Below, piece by piece: positions 25,137 through 35,900 of a stretch of DNA of 64,000 nt. A program made the translations under genes and the position numbers. The DNA lies in assembly GCA_037442505.1 (NCBI GenBank), contig JBBIPZ010000003.1, positions 56,229-120,228 of the forward strand, given 5' to 3'. Within the stretch, counting starts at the first letter, position 1, and the number at the start of each line of letters is the position of its first letter. Source of the DNA: JBBIPZ01 sp037442505 [NCBI: Deltaproteobacteria bacterium] (GTDB lineage Bacteria > CALINM01). The notes beneath the pieces were generated by a model. That model was not told the origin of the DNA. It saw only the letters and a program-made list of their open reading frames with translations, and made no database searches.

Positions 25137-28100
25137 ACATCGTCGCCCGATGTCCATGAAGGTGTTGTCACAGTTACTTCATTGCTTGGTAATGAATAGC
25201 TATCACCTTTAAATGCTTTAATGCGATATCTATAGTTCATATCAGGTTGAACTCCATTTTTATCTATAAACTCGATTGTATTTCCATAAACTCTACCTGC
25301 CTTTACCCATTTATTGTTCCATAGCATCACCTCTATATCAAAACCATCTACATCGGAGTTTGGATTAAGCCATGTTATTTTAACCTTTCTTGAGCTCACC
25401 GCAATAGCATTTATTGCAAGTGGCGCTTCAAGAAGAGTCTTTGCACATGCCTCCTCACTATAAGGTGTTTCCCAACTGCATAGTGCATTATTATAAGCTT
25501 TGATAGAAAAACAATAGTCAGTAAATCTGTTTAGATTTGTTTTAATTACTTCAGTAGCATTTGCAGATATATTTTCTTCACTACAGTTTCCATCACTACA
25601 GGTTTTTAACGTAAATCCTGTTTCGTCTGTGTAGTCATCTACCCAGTTAATTTTTATACTGATGTGACTCAAAACTGTCAAAGAGGTTTTTTGTGGGGAT
25701 ACAATATCTGGAGTTGTCACTGTAACTTCATTGCTAAATCCAGTCTCCCATGCATCAGATTTGTAGGAAGTGATTTTATATCGGTAAGTGGCACCTTTAC
25801 AAACCGTATTATCACTATGACTTGTTGTATTTGCTGTCTTAGTAGTAATTAATATATAGTCGCTGCAACCTGTACCTGCACAACGATATATATTAAAACC
25901 ATCTTCACTGGATGTATTGTCTGTCCATGTTAGGTTCACCTGTGTCGTATTTGCTGCTGTTGCTGTTAATCCCGATGGTGGTGTAACATCAGTTGTCACT
26001 TCTACCACATTACTTTCCATCGTCCACCTACCACCACTACAGCCTGATACATTCTTGTACACTATAACAAGATATCTATAAGTCGTGTTTGCTGTAAGGC
26101 TTGTGTTACTATATGTTGTCACATTTGCACCTAATGAGGCTATCATACTCCCTGACTTTGGATCACAACCTGTACCAGTGCACCTCCATATCTCAAAACC
26201 AGTCTCATCACTATTGCCATCTGTCCAGCTCAAATTAATCTGTGTCTCAGAAATCTTTGTCCCTGTCAGAGTAGGTGTCGCAGGTGTTTGAGTTGTCACT
26301 GTAACTTCATTGCTAAATCCAGTCTCCCATGCATCAGATTTGTAGGAAGTGATTTTATATCGGTAAGTGGCACCTTTACAAACCGTATTATCACTATGAC
26401 TTGTTGTATTTGCTGTCTTAGTAGTAATTAATATATAGTCGCTGCAACCTGTACCTGCACAACGATATATATTAAAACCATCTTCACTGGATGTATTGTC
26501 TGTCCATGTTAGGTTCACCTGTGTCGTATTTGCTGCTGTTGCTGTTAATCCCGATGGTGGTGTAACATCAGTTGTCACTTCTACCACATTACTTTCCATC
26601 GTCCACCTACCACCACTACAGCCTGATACATTCTTGTACACTATAACAAGATATCTATAAGTCGTGTTTGCTGTAAGGCTTGTGTTACTATATGTTGTCA
26701 CATTTGCACCTAATGAGGCTATCATACTCCCTGACTTTGGATCACAACCTGTACCAGTGCACCTCCATATCTCAAAACCAGTCTCATCACTATTGCCATC
26801 TGTCCAGCTCAAATTAATCTGTGTCTCAGAAATCTTTGTCCCTGTCAGAGTAGGTGTCGCAGGTGTTTGAGTTGTCACTGTAACTTCATTGCTAAATCCA
26901 GTCTCCCATGCACCAGATTTGTAAGCAGTAATTCTATATTTAGCAGTAGTATTCATACAAAGGGTATTGTCAGTATATGTCACAGTATTTGCTGGAACTG
27001 AAACAAGTAATGTATAATCACTGCAACCTGAACCAATACAACGATATATGTTAAAACCATCTTCTGAACCCGTCGTATCTATCCAATTAAGTTTTATTTC
27101 AGTCGTGCTTAAAACTGTTGTGATAAGAGAACCGGGTGGAGGTGGTAATATTGTTGATGCAGAAACAATGTTGCTCTCTTTTTCCCAGGGACAGACTTCA
27201 GTTTTGTAAGCCACAACTGAATAGGTATAACTACCTGATGTGACGGTATCAACATAATTTGTAGAATTTGGAGGGAGCATCTGCAGTACCGAACCATCAA
27301 TTGTTGGATTACAGGTAGTTCCAACGCATCTATATATTGTGAAACCAGTTTCATCAATATTTGTATCGCTTATATCAATTCTTATATTTGCTTCTGAAAT
27401 GCCTGTTGCAGAAATTACTGGAGATGCAGGCACACCCATTGTAACAGAAACTTCCGTACTTGTTTTCTCCCATGGAGTAATATTTAAACTTAAACAGTTT
27501 CCATCATACTCTTCAGTACCAATAGTTACCGAAGGCTCTGGTGACACATATTTACGCACTCTTATCCAGTCATAACCGGTATCCTGAATATCTCCACCAG
27601 AACCATCAAAGACCCCTATTGTTATATACTTTGGTTCTTTTGCCCAGGTAAAGCTTTTAGTTAAAGAGTCAGTGTTGTTTACAGAGATTATAAGCCCATT
27701 GGGTAAAAACTTTTCTGAATATATATACCACGTATTTGCTGTTGTGGTCAGCAATTTAACACTTCCATGATTATAGGAATTTTGTGAGCCATCTCCAATA
27801 AAATAATAAAGGTCTCTATTGTATGGGTTGTAAGAGCTATTTCTCATCAGTAAAACAGTCGCTGCCCCTGTGCTATTACCAACTGATGTATATGTAGTGG
27901 AAACTCCAGTCAATGTCCCGCTATATTTATATGTATCAGTATCACTATAATACAAAACCCTACCTTCTAAAATATAACCGCTATTTAAATTAAACGGTAG
28001 AGGATTTTTAGTTCTGAAAGCACCAGTATTAATACGTAAAACACCACCACTTAATGAATAGTTACTTGAGTTTATGTTCCAGATGTTAGTATCAATGGCT

Positions 28101-31100
28101 GTACCATCAAAACCTTCGAAGAATTCAAAAATATCTTTACCAGTATAGTTTGGAGATATAGCCAGAGAATTATCATAGTACAAATAAATACTATTGTTCG
28201 AGCCAGTCTTTAACCATACCGTCGCGCTGCTGTTATCTGTTTTTGATTCTATCCAGTACGGTAGTTCAATTCCAGCAGTTTCATCAAAAAATCTTATGTC
28301 ACTAAAATCAGCTTTCATTCCAGCTTTATAGGAGACAATAACTTTAGTTTGGGTATCCTCAGCAAAGTTAGTGATATTTAGCTTTGAACGTCTTTTCCAG
28401 CAACCGCCTCCACTATTTTTGAAGTTATTATAAATGGCTTTTACCCTAAAACTATATGTCCCACCTGCACACAAGGTATTATTTTCAGTGTATTGAGTAA
28501 TATCATTATTGACAAAGCCAACTTTTGTGAAGTCAGAACAACCTGTTCCAGTGCATCTTTCTATATCAAAGCTGCTCTCAAATTTTGTATTATCAATCCA
28601 GCTTATTAATGCAGAAGTTGTATCATTTGGCGTTACTGAAATATCAGATGGGGGATAAAGTTCTGTGTAAACAGTCATTGTTGGAGTTACAACTTCCCAA
28701 ACACATGTTGATGCTTTAAAAGCCTTTATCCTGTATGTATAGTATTGTTCAGCATTGACTTTATCCGAAAAGGTGTTGGCTGTTGATGGTATGGTTTTTA
28801 TAAGTGTAAAATCAGATTCGTTACATGTATCGCTGTTACATCTTTCTACTCTAAAACCATCTAAATCAGTACTATTGAAACTAAAACTTAAACTTGTTTC
28901 CATCTCTGATAGTCTCTGGGCGTTAAAGGAACTAAAGCTACCTTTAGCATTGGTAGTTACCTGAATAATATTTGATGGCTGGCTTTCCCATTCTCCAGTT
29001 TTGTAAGCTGTTACATAATACCTATAGGTCATTCCTTCACAGACTGAAGTGTCAGTGTAGGTTATTACATTTACACCTACAGTTGCTATTTCCTGAAAAT
29101 CACTACATGAATTACCCAGACATCTATAAATTTTAAAACCTGTCTCAGTTGAAGTCTTATCCTGCCATGTTAATTTAAGAGTTGTTGTCTTAACTTCTGT
29201 GGAAGTCAATGATGCTGGAGCCTGAACATCAGTTGTGGCTGTTGAAGTAGTTGAATACACATACCATGGACAGCTTGAGCTTTTGTATGCCTTAACTCTG
29301 TACTTATAAGTTCTACCCCATATCAACGAATTATCCGTATAAGTTGTTGTGTTTGCTGTTACTGTAGTAATCTGGGTATAGTTTTCGCAACTTATTCCTT
29401 CACATCTTTCTATTGCAAAACCAGTTTCATCAACAAAACCATCAGACCAGTCCAGCTTTATTGAAGATTCGGAAAGCGATGTGGTTGATAATGTAAAGCT
29501 TGCTGGAGGGGTTGGTAAAGTAACTGTCAATACTTCGCTTGGTTCTGTCGTCCAGTACCCTGACTTAACGGCATATATTCTATATCGATAGGTGTTACCA
29601 TTACAAACTGTTGTGTCGTCAAATATTGTTGTATTTGAGGAAACATTTACCAGCAACTCAAAATCTTCACAACCTGCACCCTCGCATCTTTCTATGCTAA
29701 AATTTGTCTCTTCTGTTGTGTTATCTATCCATGTAAGCCTGACTGTTGTTGTATCTACTGCCTGTAATGATGTAAGTGTAGGTACAGCTGGTTTTAATGT
29801 CTTCGTCTCTATTTGCAGTTCTTCTCTTGATGTAAAATTGTTCGGACCTACTGTTCGTATCCTGTAACAAAATGTAGTATCTGTTGGAAGATTTGTATCT
29901 GTATAAGTGGTTACATCTGGACCTGTCATAGTGACTGTCTGAAATATTTCTGAATTCGAACAACTACCTGTTTTTCTTTCGATTAGATAGCCAGTTTCAG
30001 AAAAAGAGTTATCGTTCCAGTTTATTAATACTGTGTTATAAGATGGTGTTAATGTAACTGGAGTCGGCACCTGTATGGGATCTAAACCACATTTAAAAAC
30101 AAGAAAGTCCGTATTACCATTTGCTGTTGTTGTATAACCTGCTAAAAAGGTTTCACCATATCTGTTTACAGCAATCTTCTCTATCCCATCCTGTCTATTA
30201 GCTGCCCCGTTATAAAGGGATGCTCCTAATAAATTTCCATCATGATCAAATTTGATTGCAATTACATCCTGATTATCACCTTCCCCGCTGTTGCCCGCTA
30301 TACATATATTCCCGCTTATATCCATAATAGAGTCTACAACTACATCGTTAACAGAGCTTCTTGCACCAACCTGTTCCCAAACTGTCTCACCATCAAGATT
30401 TCTTAATTTAATTACATAAACATCTTTATCTCCATCATTATTTTGAATAGTTGCAGTTACAGCAACATTTCCATCAAGAGGATCAACATTTACCTTCTTG
30501 CCTTCGTTGAAAACTGTTGTTCTATTCAATTTCTTTTGCCATATTACATTTCCAGTACTACCGGCAATTTTTATTGTAAAAATATCTTTTGTATTGCCTG
30601 CGGTTGTTATAAATCCTGTTACAAATACATCTCCATTATTATCCATAGCAACTGATAATGCTTTGTCCTCTAATCCTGCTTCATCATAAAAATATGTCCA
30701 CAATACATTTCCATCACTACTTCTATGTTTTGATATGTACCAGTCGAAATTACCGTTTCTTGTAACATAACCCACTACAACCACATCACCATTTTTATCT
30801 ATAACAAAGGAGGAAGGATAATCATCCCCACCACCATTATAAATATTGCTCCAGAGCCTTGTTCCTGTGGAATTATACTTAATCAGATAGATATCATCAT
30901 TACCATTGCTATTTTTACCATATCCTAAAACATAAGGATTGTTTGATACATCCCTCGTTACGGAGATAGCAACGGACCTATCATCGCTATTGCCGGGTCC
31001 ACTATATGCATTGCTCCACAAAACATCTCCTGTGGACGAATACTTTATCGTCATAATATCGTTTGTGTTGTAACCAACATTAGGATTGAAAAGAGATGCA

Positions 31101-32986
31101 AACCCCGAAACGACAGCATTGTTATTACTATCTACATCAATACAGGTTGCTATATCTGTATCGTTTTCTGGGTCATCATAGGTTTGAGACCATATAAGAC
31201 TCCCATTACTTCTATTTAACTTCATAGTTATATAGTCAAACCCAGAGTTTGTAGAATAGCTAAAACCTGTGATAGCGGGATTACTATCAGGTCCTACAGC
31301 AATGCCATTTACATAATCGTCATTATTGCCACTGCCATTAAAGGTGTATACCCATGATGGTTGTTCAAAACTTATAATTGTGGTGATTACTTTTACCTCA
31401 TTACTGTAATGAGAATAACCGGAGGAGCTGCTATAAGCTCTAACTCTGTAAAAATATTTCGCATTAGGTGATACTGTGTTATCAATATAACCAGTTGTGT
31501 CTGCTAAGACAGAAGCTATCTCTATCCAGTTCCCCAGATCACCATCTTTTCTTTCAATTTTGAAGCTATCCTCATTACTTGAGTTATCAACCCAATTGAG
31601 CTGAACACTTGTATTTGAAAGTAAATTAAAAGTTAATCCAGTGGGTGTGTTAAGCGTTCCTGGTTCATATTTTAAAAATACGTAATGTTGAACACTGGTA
31701 TCTGATTCGGTCCATCCTGTTACAATAATTTTACCATCATTTCCGACAAAGACTTTTACAGGTCTTTCATTTTTATCAGCATTACCATTAAATTCACTGC
31801 TCCATATTATATTACCCGTATCTTTGTGAAATTTTATTGTAAGTATATTGTAATTAGTTCCTCTTACTAAATACCCTGTTGTGTATAAATCGCCATCGCT
31901 TTCAATTGCAATGTCTGTCCCTACAGTTGTCACATCCTCGGGCAAAGAATATCCAGTAAGCCATGATATATCGCCAGTATTTGAAGAGAATTTCATTGTT
32001 ATTTGTTGAGTATGGGTTTCTACCGTCCATCTATACCCTGTAAGATAAATATCACTATTAGCATCTAATGTTATGGCATATGTTTCTTCATCATAACTAC
32101 CGTCATAAATCTTTTCCCATACGGGTACACCTGTATCTTTATAGTATTTTCCCAAGAATATATCTTTGTTCCCAGCATCATTTGTAGTAAATCCAGTTAC
32201 AACTATATCTCCATTTTTGTCTATAACTATGCTTGAAGCCCTGTCTTCATTGTTAGCATTGCCAATATAACGCCTACTCCATAAAAGCTCACCTGTTAAG
32301 GCATATTTTATAAATAGCATATCCAGATTATTGCCATTATCCGAATACCCCGCAATAACCACGCTATCTGAAGAAATATCTAGAGAGGTTATTCTGTCAT
32401 CTCCGTTATAGACGCTATTAAATGTCTGACCCCAAAGAGGTAGCCCACCATCTTTATGATACTTAATTAGCAAAAAGTCATCATTGCCTGAACTGTTTCG
32501 TGAATATCCTGCAACGTAAATATTCCCGAGACTATCAGTCTTTACCGAAACAGGATAATCATCAAAGTTAGCAGTACCATTATATCTTTCTTCCCAGATC
32601 TTATTTCCTGTACTTTTGTCAAGTTTGAAAGTTTTTATATCAACATTTGTTCCATGAAAATAGTATCCTACAGCTATAATATTGTCTTCAAAATCTGTTG
32701 TCACTGATACGACTCTATCTGATTGCAATGACGGGTTTTCTTCATAATTCCACAAGATACCAGAGCAATCAGAGCTAAATTTTGCAATATAAAAGGCATC
32801 GTCGTTTAAAGATATGTTTTTATAACCTGCAATAATTATATTTTCCTCACTATCTTTAGACGAACTTAAAGCAAACCCATTATTAGCATTGTCAACCTTA
32901 GAACAAATTAACTCTCCACCTGAAGCAAAGGAATTATTTATAAACAAAAATGCAAAAATAATCGATAATAAAAGACGCTTAAACAT
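25127..32986 (-). CDS. Giant secreted beta-propeller / DUF2341 / fibronectin type III repeat protein
   Basis: A 2619-residue exported protein. Start ATG 32986 is preceded by AAAGGAGAAAGGG; the signal peptide is MFKRLLLSIIFAFLFINNSFA. The N-terminal third (about 30060-32900) consists of SBBP-type propeller blades with the recurring pattern Gly-Tyr/Phe, Ile-Lys-Phe/Tyr, Gly-xx-Leu/Ile-Trp, interrupted by one FN3 module. The rest is a string of FN3 modules (TSxxLxWxDxxxxExGFxIxRC), with a DUF2341 plus LamG-like insert around 27530-28400 (IRFFDETAGIELPYW, SIYLYYDN). Most FN3 modules carry a CX4C pair and a second cysteine near Tyr-Arg-Tyr or Cys-Pro-Trp, suggesting disulfides. It starts 12 bases after the giant cytochrome. 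It is likely a surface adhesin or scaffold. Confidence 0.85.
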   Translation of the reverse strand: MFKRLLLSIIFAFLFINNSFASGGELICSKVDNANNGFALSSSKDSEENIIIAGYKNISLNDDAFYIAKFSSDCSGILWNYEENPSLQSDRVVSVTTDFEDNIIAVGYYFHGTNVDIKTFKLDKSTGNKIWEERYNGTANFDDYPVSVKTDSLGNIYVAGYSRNSSGNDDFLLIKYHKDGGLPLWGQTFNSVYNGDDRITSLDISSDSVVIAGYSDNGNNLDMLFIKYALTGELLWSRRYIGNANNEDRASSIVIDKNGDIVVTGFTTNDAGNKDIFLGKYYKDTGVPVWEKIYDGSYDEETYAITLDANSDIYLTGYRWTVETHTQQITMKFSSNTGDISWLTGYSLPEDVTTVGTDIAIESDGDLYTTGYLVRGTNYNILTIKFHKDTGNIIWSSEFNGNADKNERPVKVFVGNDGKIIVTGWTESDTSVQHYVFLKYEPGTLNTPTGLTFNLLSNTSVQLNWVDNSSNEDSFKIERKDGDLGNWIEIASVLADTTGYIDNTVSPNAKYFYRVRAYSSSSGYSHYSNEVKVITTIISFEQPSWVYTFNGSGNNDDYVNGIAVGPDSNPAITGFSYSTNSGFDYITMKLNRSNGSLIWSQTYDDPENDTDIATCIDVDSNNNAVVSGFASLFNPNVGYNTNDIMTIKYSSTGDVLWSNAYSGPGNSDDRSVAISVTRDVSNNPYVLGYGKNSNGNDDIYLIKYNSTGTRLWSNIYNGGGDDYPSSFVIDKNGDVVVVGYVTRNGNFDWYISKHRSSDGNVLWTYFYDEAGLEDKALSVAMDNNGDVFVTGFITTAGNTKDIFTIKIAGSTGNVIWQKKLNRTTVFNEGKKVNVDPLDGNVAVTATIQNNDGDKDVYVIKLRNLDGETVWEQVGARSSVNDVVVDSIMDISGNICIAGNSGEGDNQDVIAIKFDHDGNLLGASLYNGAANRQDGIEKIAVNRYGETFLAGYTTTANGNTDFLVFKCGLDPIQVPTPVTLTPSYNTVLINWNDNSFSETGYLIERKTGSCSNSEIFQTVTMTGPDVTTYTDTNLPTDTTFCYRIRTVGPNNFTSREELQIETKTLKPAVPTLTSLQAVDTTTVRLTWIDNTTEETNFSIERCEGAGCEDFELLVNVSSNTTIFDDTTVCNGNTYRYRIYAVKSGYWTTEPSEVLTVTLPTPPASFTLSTTSLSESSIKLDWSDGFVDETGFAIERCEGISCENYTQITTVTANTTTYTDNSLIWGRTYKYRVKAYKSSSCPWYVYSTTSTATTDVQAPASLTSTEVKTTTLKLTWQDKTSTETGFKIYRCLGNSCSDFQEIATVGVNVITYTDTSVCEGMTYRYYVTAYKTGEWESQPSNIIQVTTNAKGSFSSFNAQRLSEMETSLSFSFNSTDLDGFRVERCNSDTCNESDFTLIKTIPSTANTFSDKVNAEQYYTYRIKAFKASTCVWEVVTPTMTVYTELYPPSDISVTPNDTTSALISWIDNTKFESSFDIERCTGTGCSDFTKVGFVNNDITQYTENNTLCAGGTYSFRVKAIYNNFKNSGGGCWKRRSKLNITNFAEDTQTKVIVSYKAGMKADFSDIRFFDETAGIELPYWIESKTDNSSATVWLKTGSNNSIYLYYDNSLAISPNYTGKDIFEFFEGFDGTAIDTNIWNINSSNYSLSGGVLRINTGAFRTKNPLPFNLNSGYILEGRVLYYSDTDTYKYSGTLTGVSTTYTSVGNSTGAATVLLMRNSSYNPYNRDLYYFIGDGSQNSYNHGSVKLLTTTANTWYIYSEKFLPNGLIISVNNTDSLTKSFTWAKEPKYITIGVFDGSGGDIQDTGYDWIRVRKYVSPEPSVTIGTEEYDGNCLSLNITPWEKTSTEVSVTMGVPASPVISATGISEANIRIDISDTNIDETGFTIYRCVGTTCNPTIDGSVLQMLPPNSTNYVDTVTSGSYTYSVVAYKTEVCPWEKESNIVSASTILPPPPGSLITTVLSTTEIKLNWIDTTGSEDGFNIYRCIGSGCSDYTLLVSVPANTVTYTDNTLCMNTTAKYRITAYKSGAWETGFSNEVTVTTQTPATPTLTGTKISETQINLSWTDGNSDETGFEIWRCTGTGCDPKSGSMIASLGANVTTYSNTSLTANTTYRYLVIVYKNVSGCSGGRWTMESNVVEVTTDVTPPSGLTATAANTTQVNLTWTDNTSSEDGFNIYRCAGTGCSDYILITTKTANTTSHSDNTVCKGATYRYKITSYKSDAWETGFSNEVTVTTQTPATPTLTGTKISETQINLSWTDGNSDETGFEIWRCTGTGCDPKSGSMIASLGANVTTYSNTSLTANTTYRYLVIVYKNVSGCSGGRWTMESNVVEVTTDVTPPSGLTATAANTTQVNLTWTDNTSSEDGFNIYRCAGTGCSDYILITTKTANTTSHSDNTVCKGATYRYKITSYKSDAWETGFSNEVTVTTPDIVSPQKTSLTVLSHISIKINWVDDYTDETGFTLKTCSDGNCSEENISANATEVIKTNLNRFTDYCFSIKAYNNALCSWETPYSEEACAKTLLEAPLAINAIAVSSRKVKITWLNPNSDVDGFDIEVMLWNNKWVKAGRVYGNTIEFIDKNGVQPDMNYRYRIKAFKGDSYSLPSNEVTVTTPSWTSGDDVCE
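25711..26912 (-). repeat. Exact 579-bp tandem duplication inside the FN3 protein gene
   Basis: Bases 25711-26289 and 26290-26868 read as identical copies by eye, each encoding 193 residues (two FN3 modules). The first 44 bases of the unit occur a third time at 26869-26912, after which the sequence diverges (GCATCAG versus GCACCAG). This is the footprint of a recent unequal crossover between short direct repeats. The length is a multiple of three, so the frame is kept. Confidence 0.93.
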
Positions 32987-32997
32987 CCCTTTCTCCT

Positions 32998-35900
32998 TTA
33001 CCATGGCGTCTTCCAGTTCCAGTAACTATTTGGCCAGGCACCATCTTGAGGATGACATTGTGGGAATCCTCCAGAAGAGCCACTACTTGGATAGCCACCG
33101 CTCTGTACCCTGCCCCTGTGTTTAAAATCAATACAGTTGGTTGTCATAAGCCTTGGAAGCACACTTGTATGTGGTGTATGGCATTTGGAACAGACAAAGT
33201 TATGTTTAGCATTTTTACCCCAGCCTTTTACTGTTTCATGAATTCTATCCATGCTTTTCCATGCTGTGTTCTGGTTGACACCATCGGTAAGTTTATTTTT
33301 AGGATGACATTTAAGACATAGACCAGCAAATTTATCGTCTGTTTCGTTAGCCTTCCCTGATGGGAAAATTGCAGTTGTATCAAGACTTACATGATTAGCT
33401 GGTGTATCATATATCTGAGTACCACCTGTCGGTCCATGTGTAGTCGGTATATCTTCTTTGTAAGGAGAAGTAAGCCATGTCCCTTTTAATAGCGGAACAG
33501 CATAAATTCTATCATCACCAAAGGATTTGCTCACACCATGGGGATCATGACAATTACTGCAAAGTCCTTCTATTTGTTTATCGGGTGAATTATTAAGTGG
33601 TGAACTTGCTTTTAAATGTCCACCTTTAACTGTTAGTGAGTTTCTATATTCAAATCTATTCTTAGCACCTGTTATACCTTCTCCCATCCTTTCGGAGTCA
33701 TAATAACCAATGATAGATTTAGTAGCACCAAATGTTGACTTATATCCCCAGGGTGTTGTTACACCTCCGTTTTCTGTTAGATGACAATCAAGACACTGTC
33801 CTGCTTGGGTCGAATAAGGATTTATACCATCTGTCTTAGACTGTGCTCTATAGGTTATAGGATATCCACTTCTTCCTGCTGTTGTATCTTTCAAAAGGCC
33901 ACCATTTTTTGTGCCATTAAAGGTTACATAACTTGATGTAACACCTGTAACAAGCGAGCCATGGGAGTTATGGCAATCAAAACACTCTACATTAGCATTT
34001 CCATTTCTTGTATTCGGTATTGTTCCATCAAGACCATTTAGAGGGTCAAAACCACCAGCATTAGCTTTGGCATTACCATGGGCTGATAAGGCTTTGTCTA
34101 TATCCTTTTTTGCCGCACCAGAAGTATTATATTTACCCCATTTAGTCGTTTCTTTGTTGCTATATCTGCTTGCTACACTACTTCTATCCCACGCATACTG
34201 CCTTGGTGTCTTACAATCATTGAAGGGCTGCGTATCGTTATTTTTATCGCTATGGCAGCCTAAACAGTGTTTAGAAATTTTCCCCACCTCAGTCCTTTCA
34301 TTGGTGGTTCCTATACTGCTTATGGCAAGAAATGTTATAGCTGTTGAATATAGATTATAAATTGTAGGTCTGTATCCTGAACCCCAGATTACTAAATCTA
34401 CTTTTTTATCCTTTTTTGAAACATGTGTCTTTGTATTATAACCTTCGTGGTAATCATTGTTTATTAAACCATCGGGAGTTGCTTCCCAGTGACAGACATA
34501 GCAATGTCTATTATTAACATTAACTCCCTGAACATGGTGAGAAAGACCTCTCATCTGAGACATAACATTTGTTCTTCTGCCCATTACACCATCATGGCAT
34601 TTCGTGCAATCTCTCGGTAAACTGAAGGACGAATGCCTTGGAACGGGTTTATTTAGATGACAAGTATTGCATTCCTGACCAGAAGAATGACTGTCAGTAA
34701 ATCTATGGTTATGACAATCTGTACAAATCTTGCCAAGCTGATGGCCATCTCCACCATCACGTCTATAATGTTGGCTGCCTGCACTGTGACATACATTGCA
34801 CACACCATTATAAGGGGGATTTATTTTCGCATAATCACTACCGCTTTGTTTTCTTGTAAAAGATACATCGGCCCTTTGAACAGGTTTTCCAAATATACCA
34901 TCGGTTTCTATTGCTACTTTGTTATGAATCATATAAATGTTGCTGTCTCCATGGGGATCATGGCAATCCCAGCAGAATTTACCACCTTTTGTACTACCCT
35001 GAGCGAAGTGTTTATAACCATAATGAGTTCCAGCTGCTTTCGCTTTCTGAGGCTTTATAAAACCCGTACCAGGATCATATCCGAGCTTATGCCTATCATC
35101 AACGGGATGACATTGTGAACATTGCCCTTCGCTATCATCATCATGACATTTAAGGCAAACACCCATAAAAAGGTACTGTTTTTTAATCTGCATCTTAAGC
35201 GTATAATTCCAGAAACCAGCCCCTGTTTTATGTGTAGTATTGTCATCAGGATGACATTGGGTATCCAGACAGCCAGTGGTGTAATAAATATTGTTATGCT
35301 TACTCATAACAAGAGATGAATTTAACTGAGGCGCAAGAGATTCAGCACTATTATGACATGATAAACACTCTTCTACCTTCTCCTCCATATGACAGTATAC
35401 ACACTCTTTATCAAATCTACGTTCAAACTGGTTATGTAATTTCAAACGATAGGGATTAGACTGATCCTTATGTAAAACTGTATTATCATGGCAGTACCAG
35501 CAAGGATTGCCGGGAAAGTTTGCTGGTGGATTGCCGGAAGGATAATTACCGGAAGAACTATTTCTGCCATGACCTGATGTTGTCCATTGAGTTAAATTAA
35601 TTTTTGCCTGACTACCATTAAAAGCATCATAATCATCAACATCACTTCCTGTGGTACCATGACAGTTAAGACAAATCACAGCACTATTTACTGACCCACC
35701 CCATTGAGGATCTACTCCACCAGAATGACAGGATACATTGGAACATTTTTTAGTAGCAGGGTCATAGCTACCGCCATCTTTCAAAACAACGTCTTTTCTA
35801 CCATTTACATGATAATTTGCATTTAGATGAGGAGCTTCCGTCATAGTCCCTGAAGGAACACCACCCTGATGACAGCTTAAACAATCACCACCTATTATTG

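Noticed and set aside
26085-26870. Two identical 68-codon plus-strand frames at 26085 and 26664
   Set aside because: They are antisense shadows of the duplicated 579-bp unit; their identity only confirms the duplication.
25711-26912. CRISPR-like or tandem short repeat array
   Set aside because: The repeat unit is 579 bp and coding, in frame with the FN3 protein; no short regular repeat-spacer pattern exists anywhere in the window.
28400-30060. CX4C pairs in the FN3 protein as haem sites
   Set aside because: None is followed by His in the required position, so they are not c-type haem motifs.
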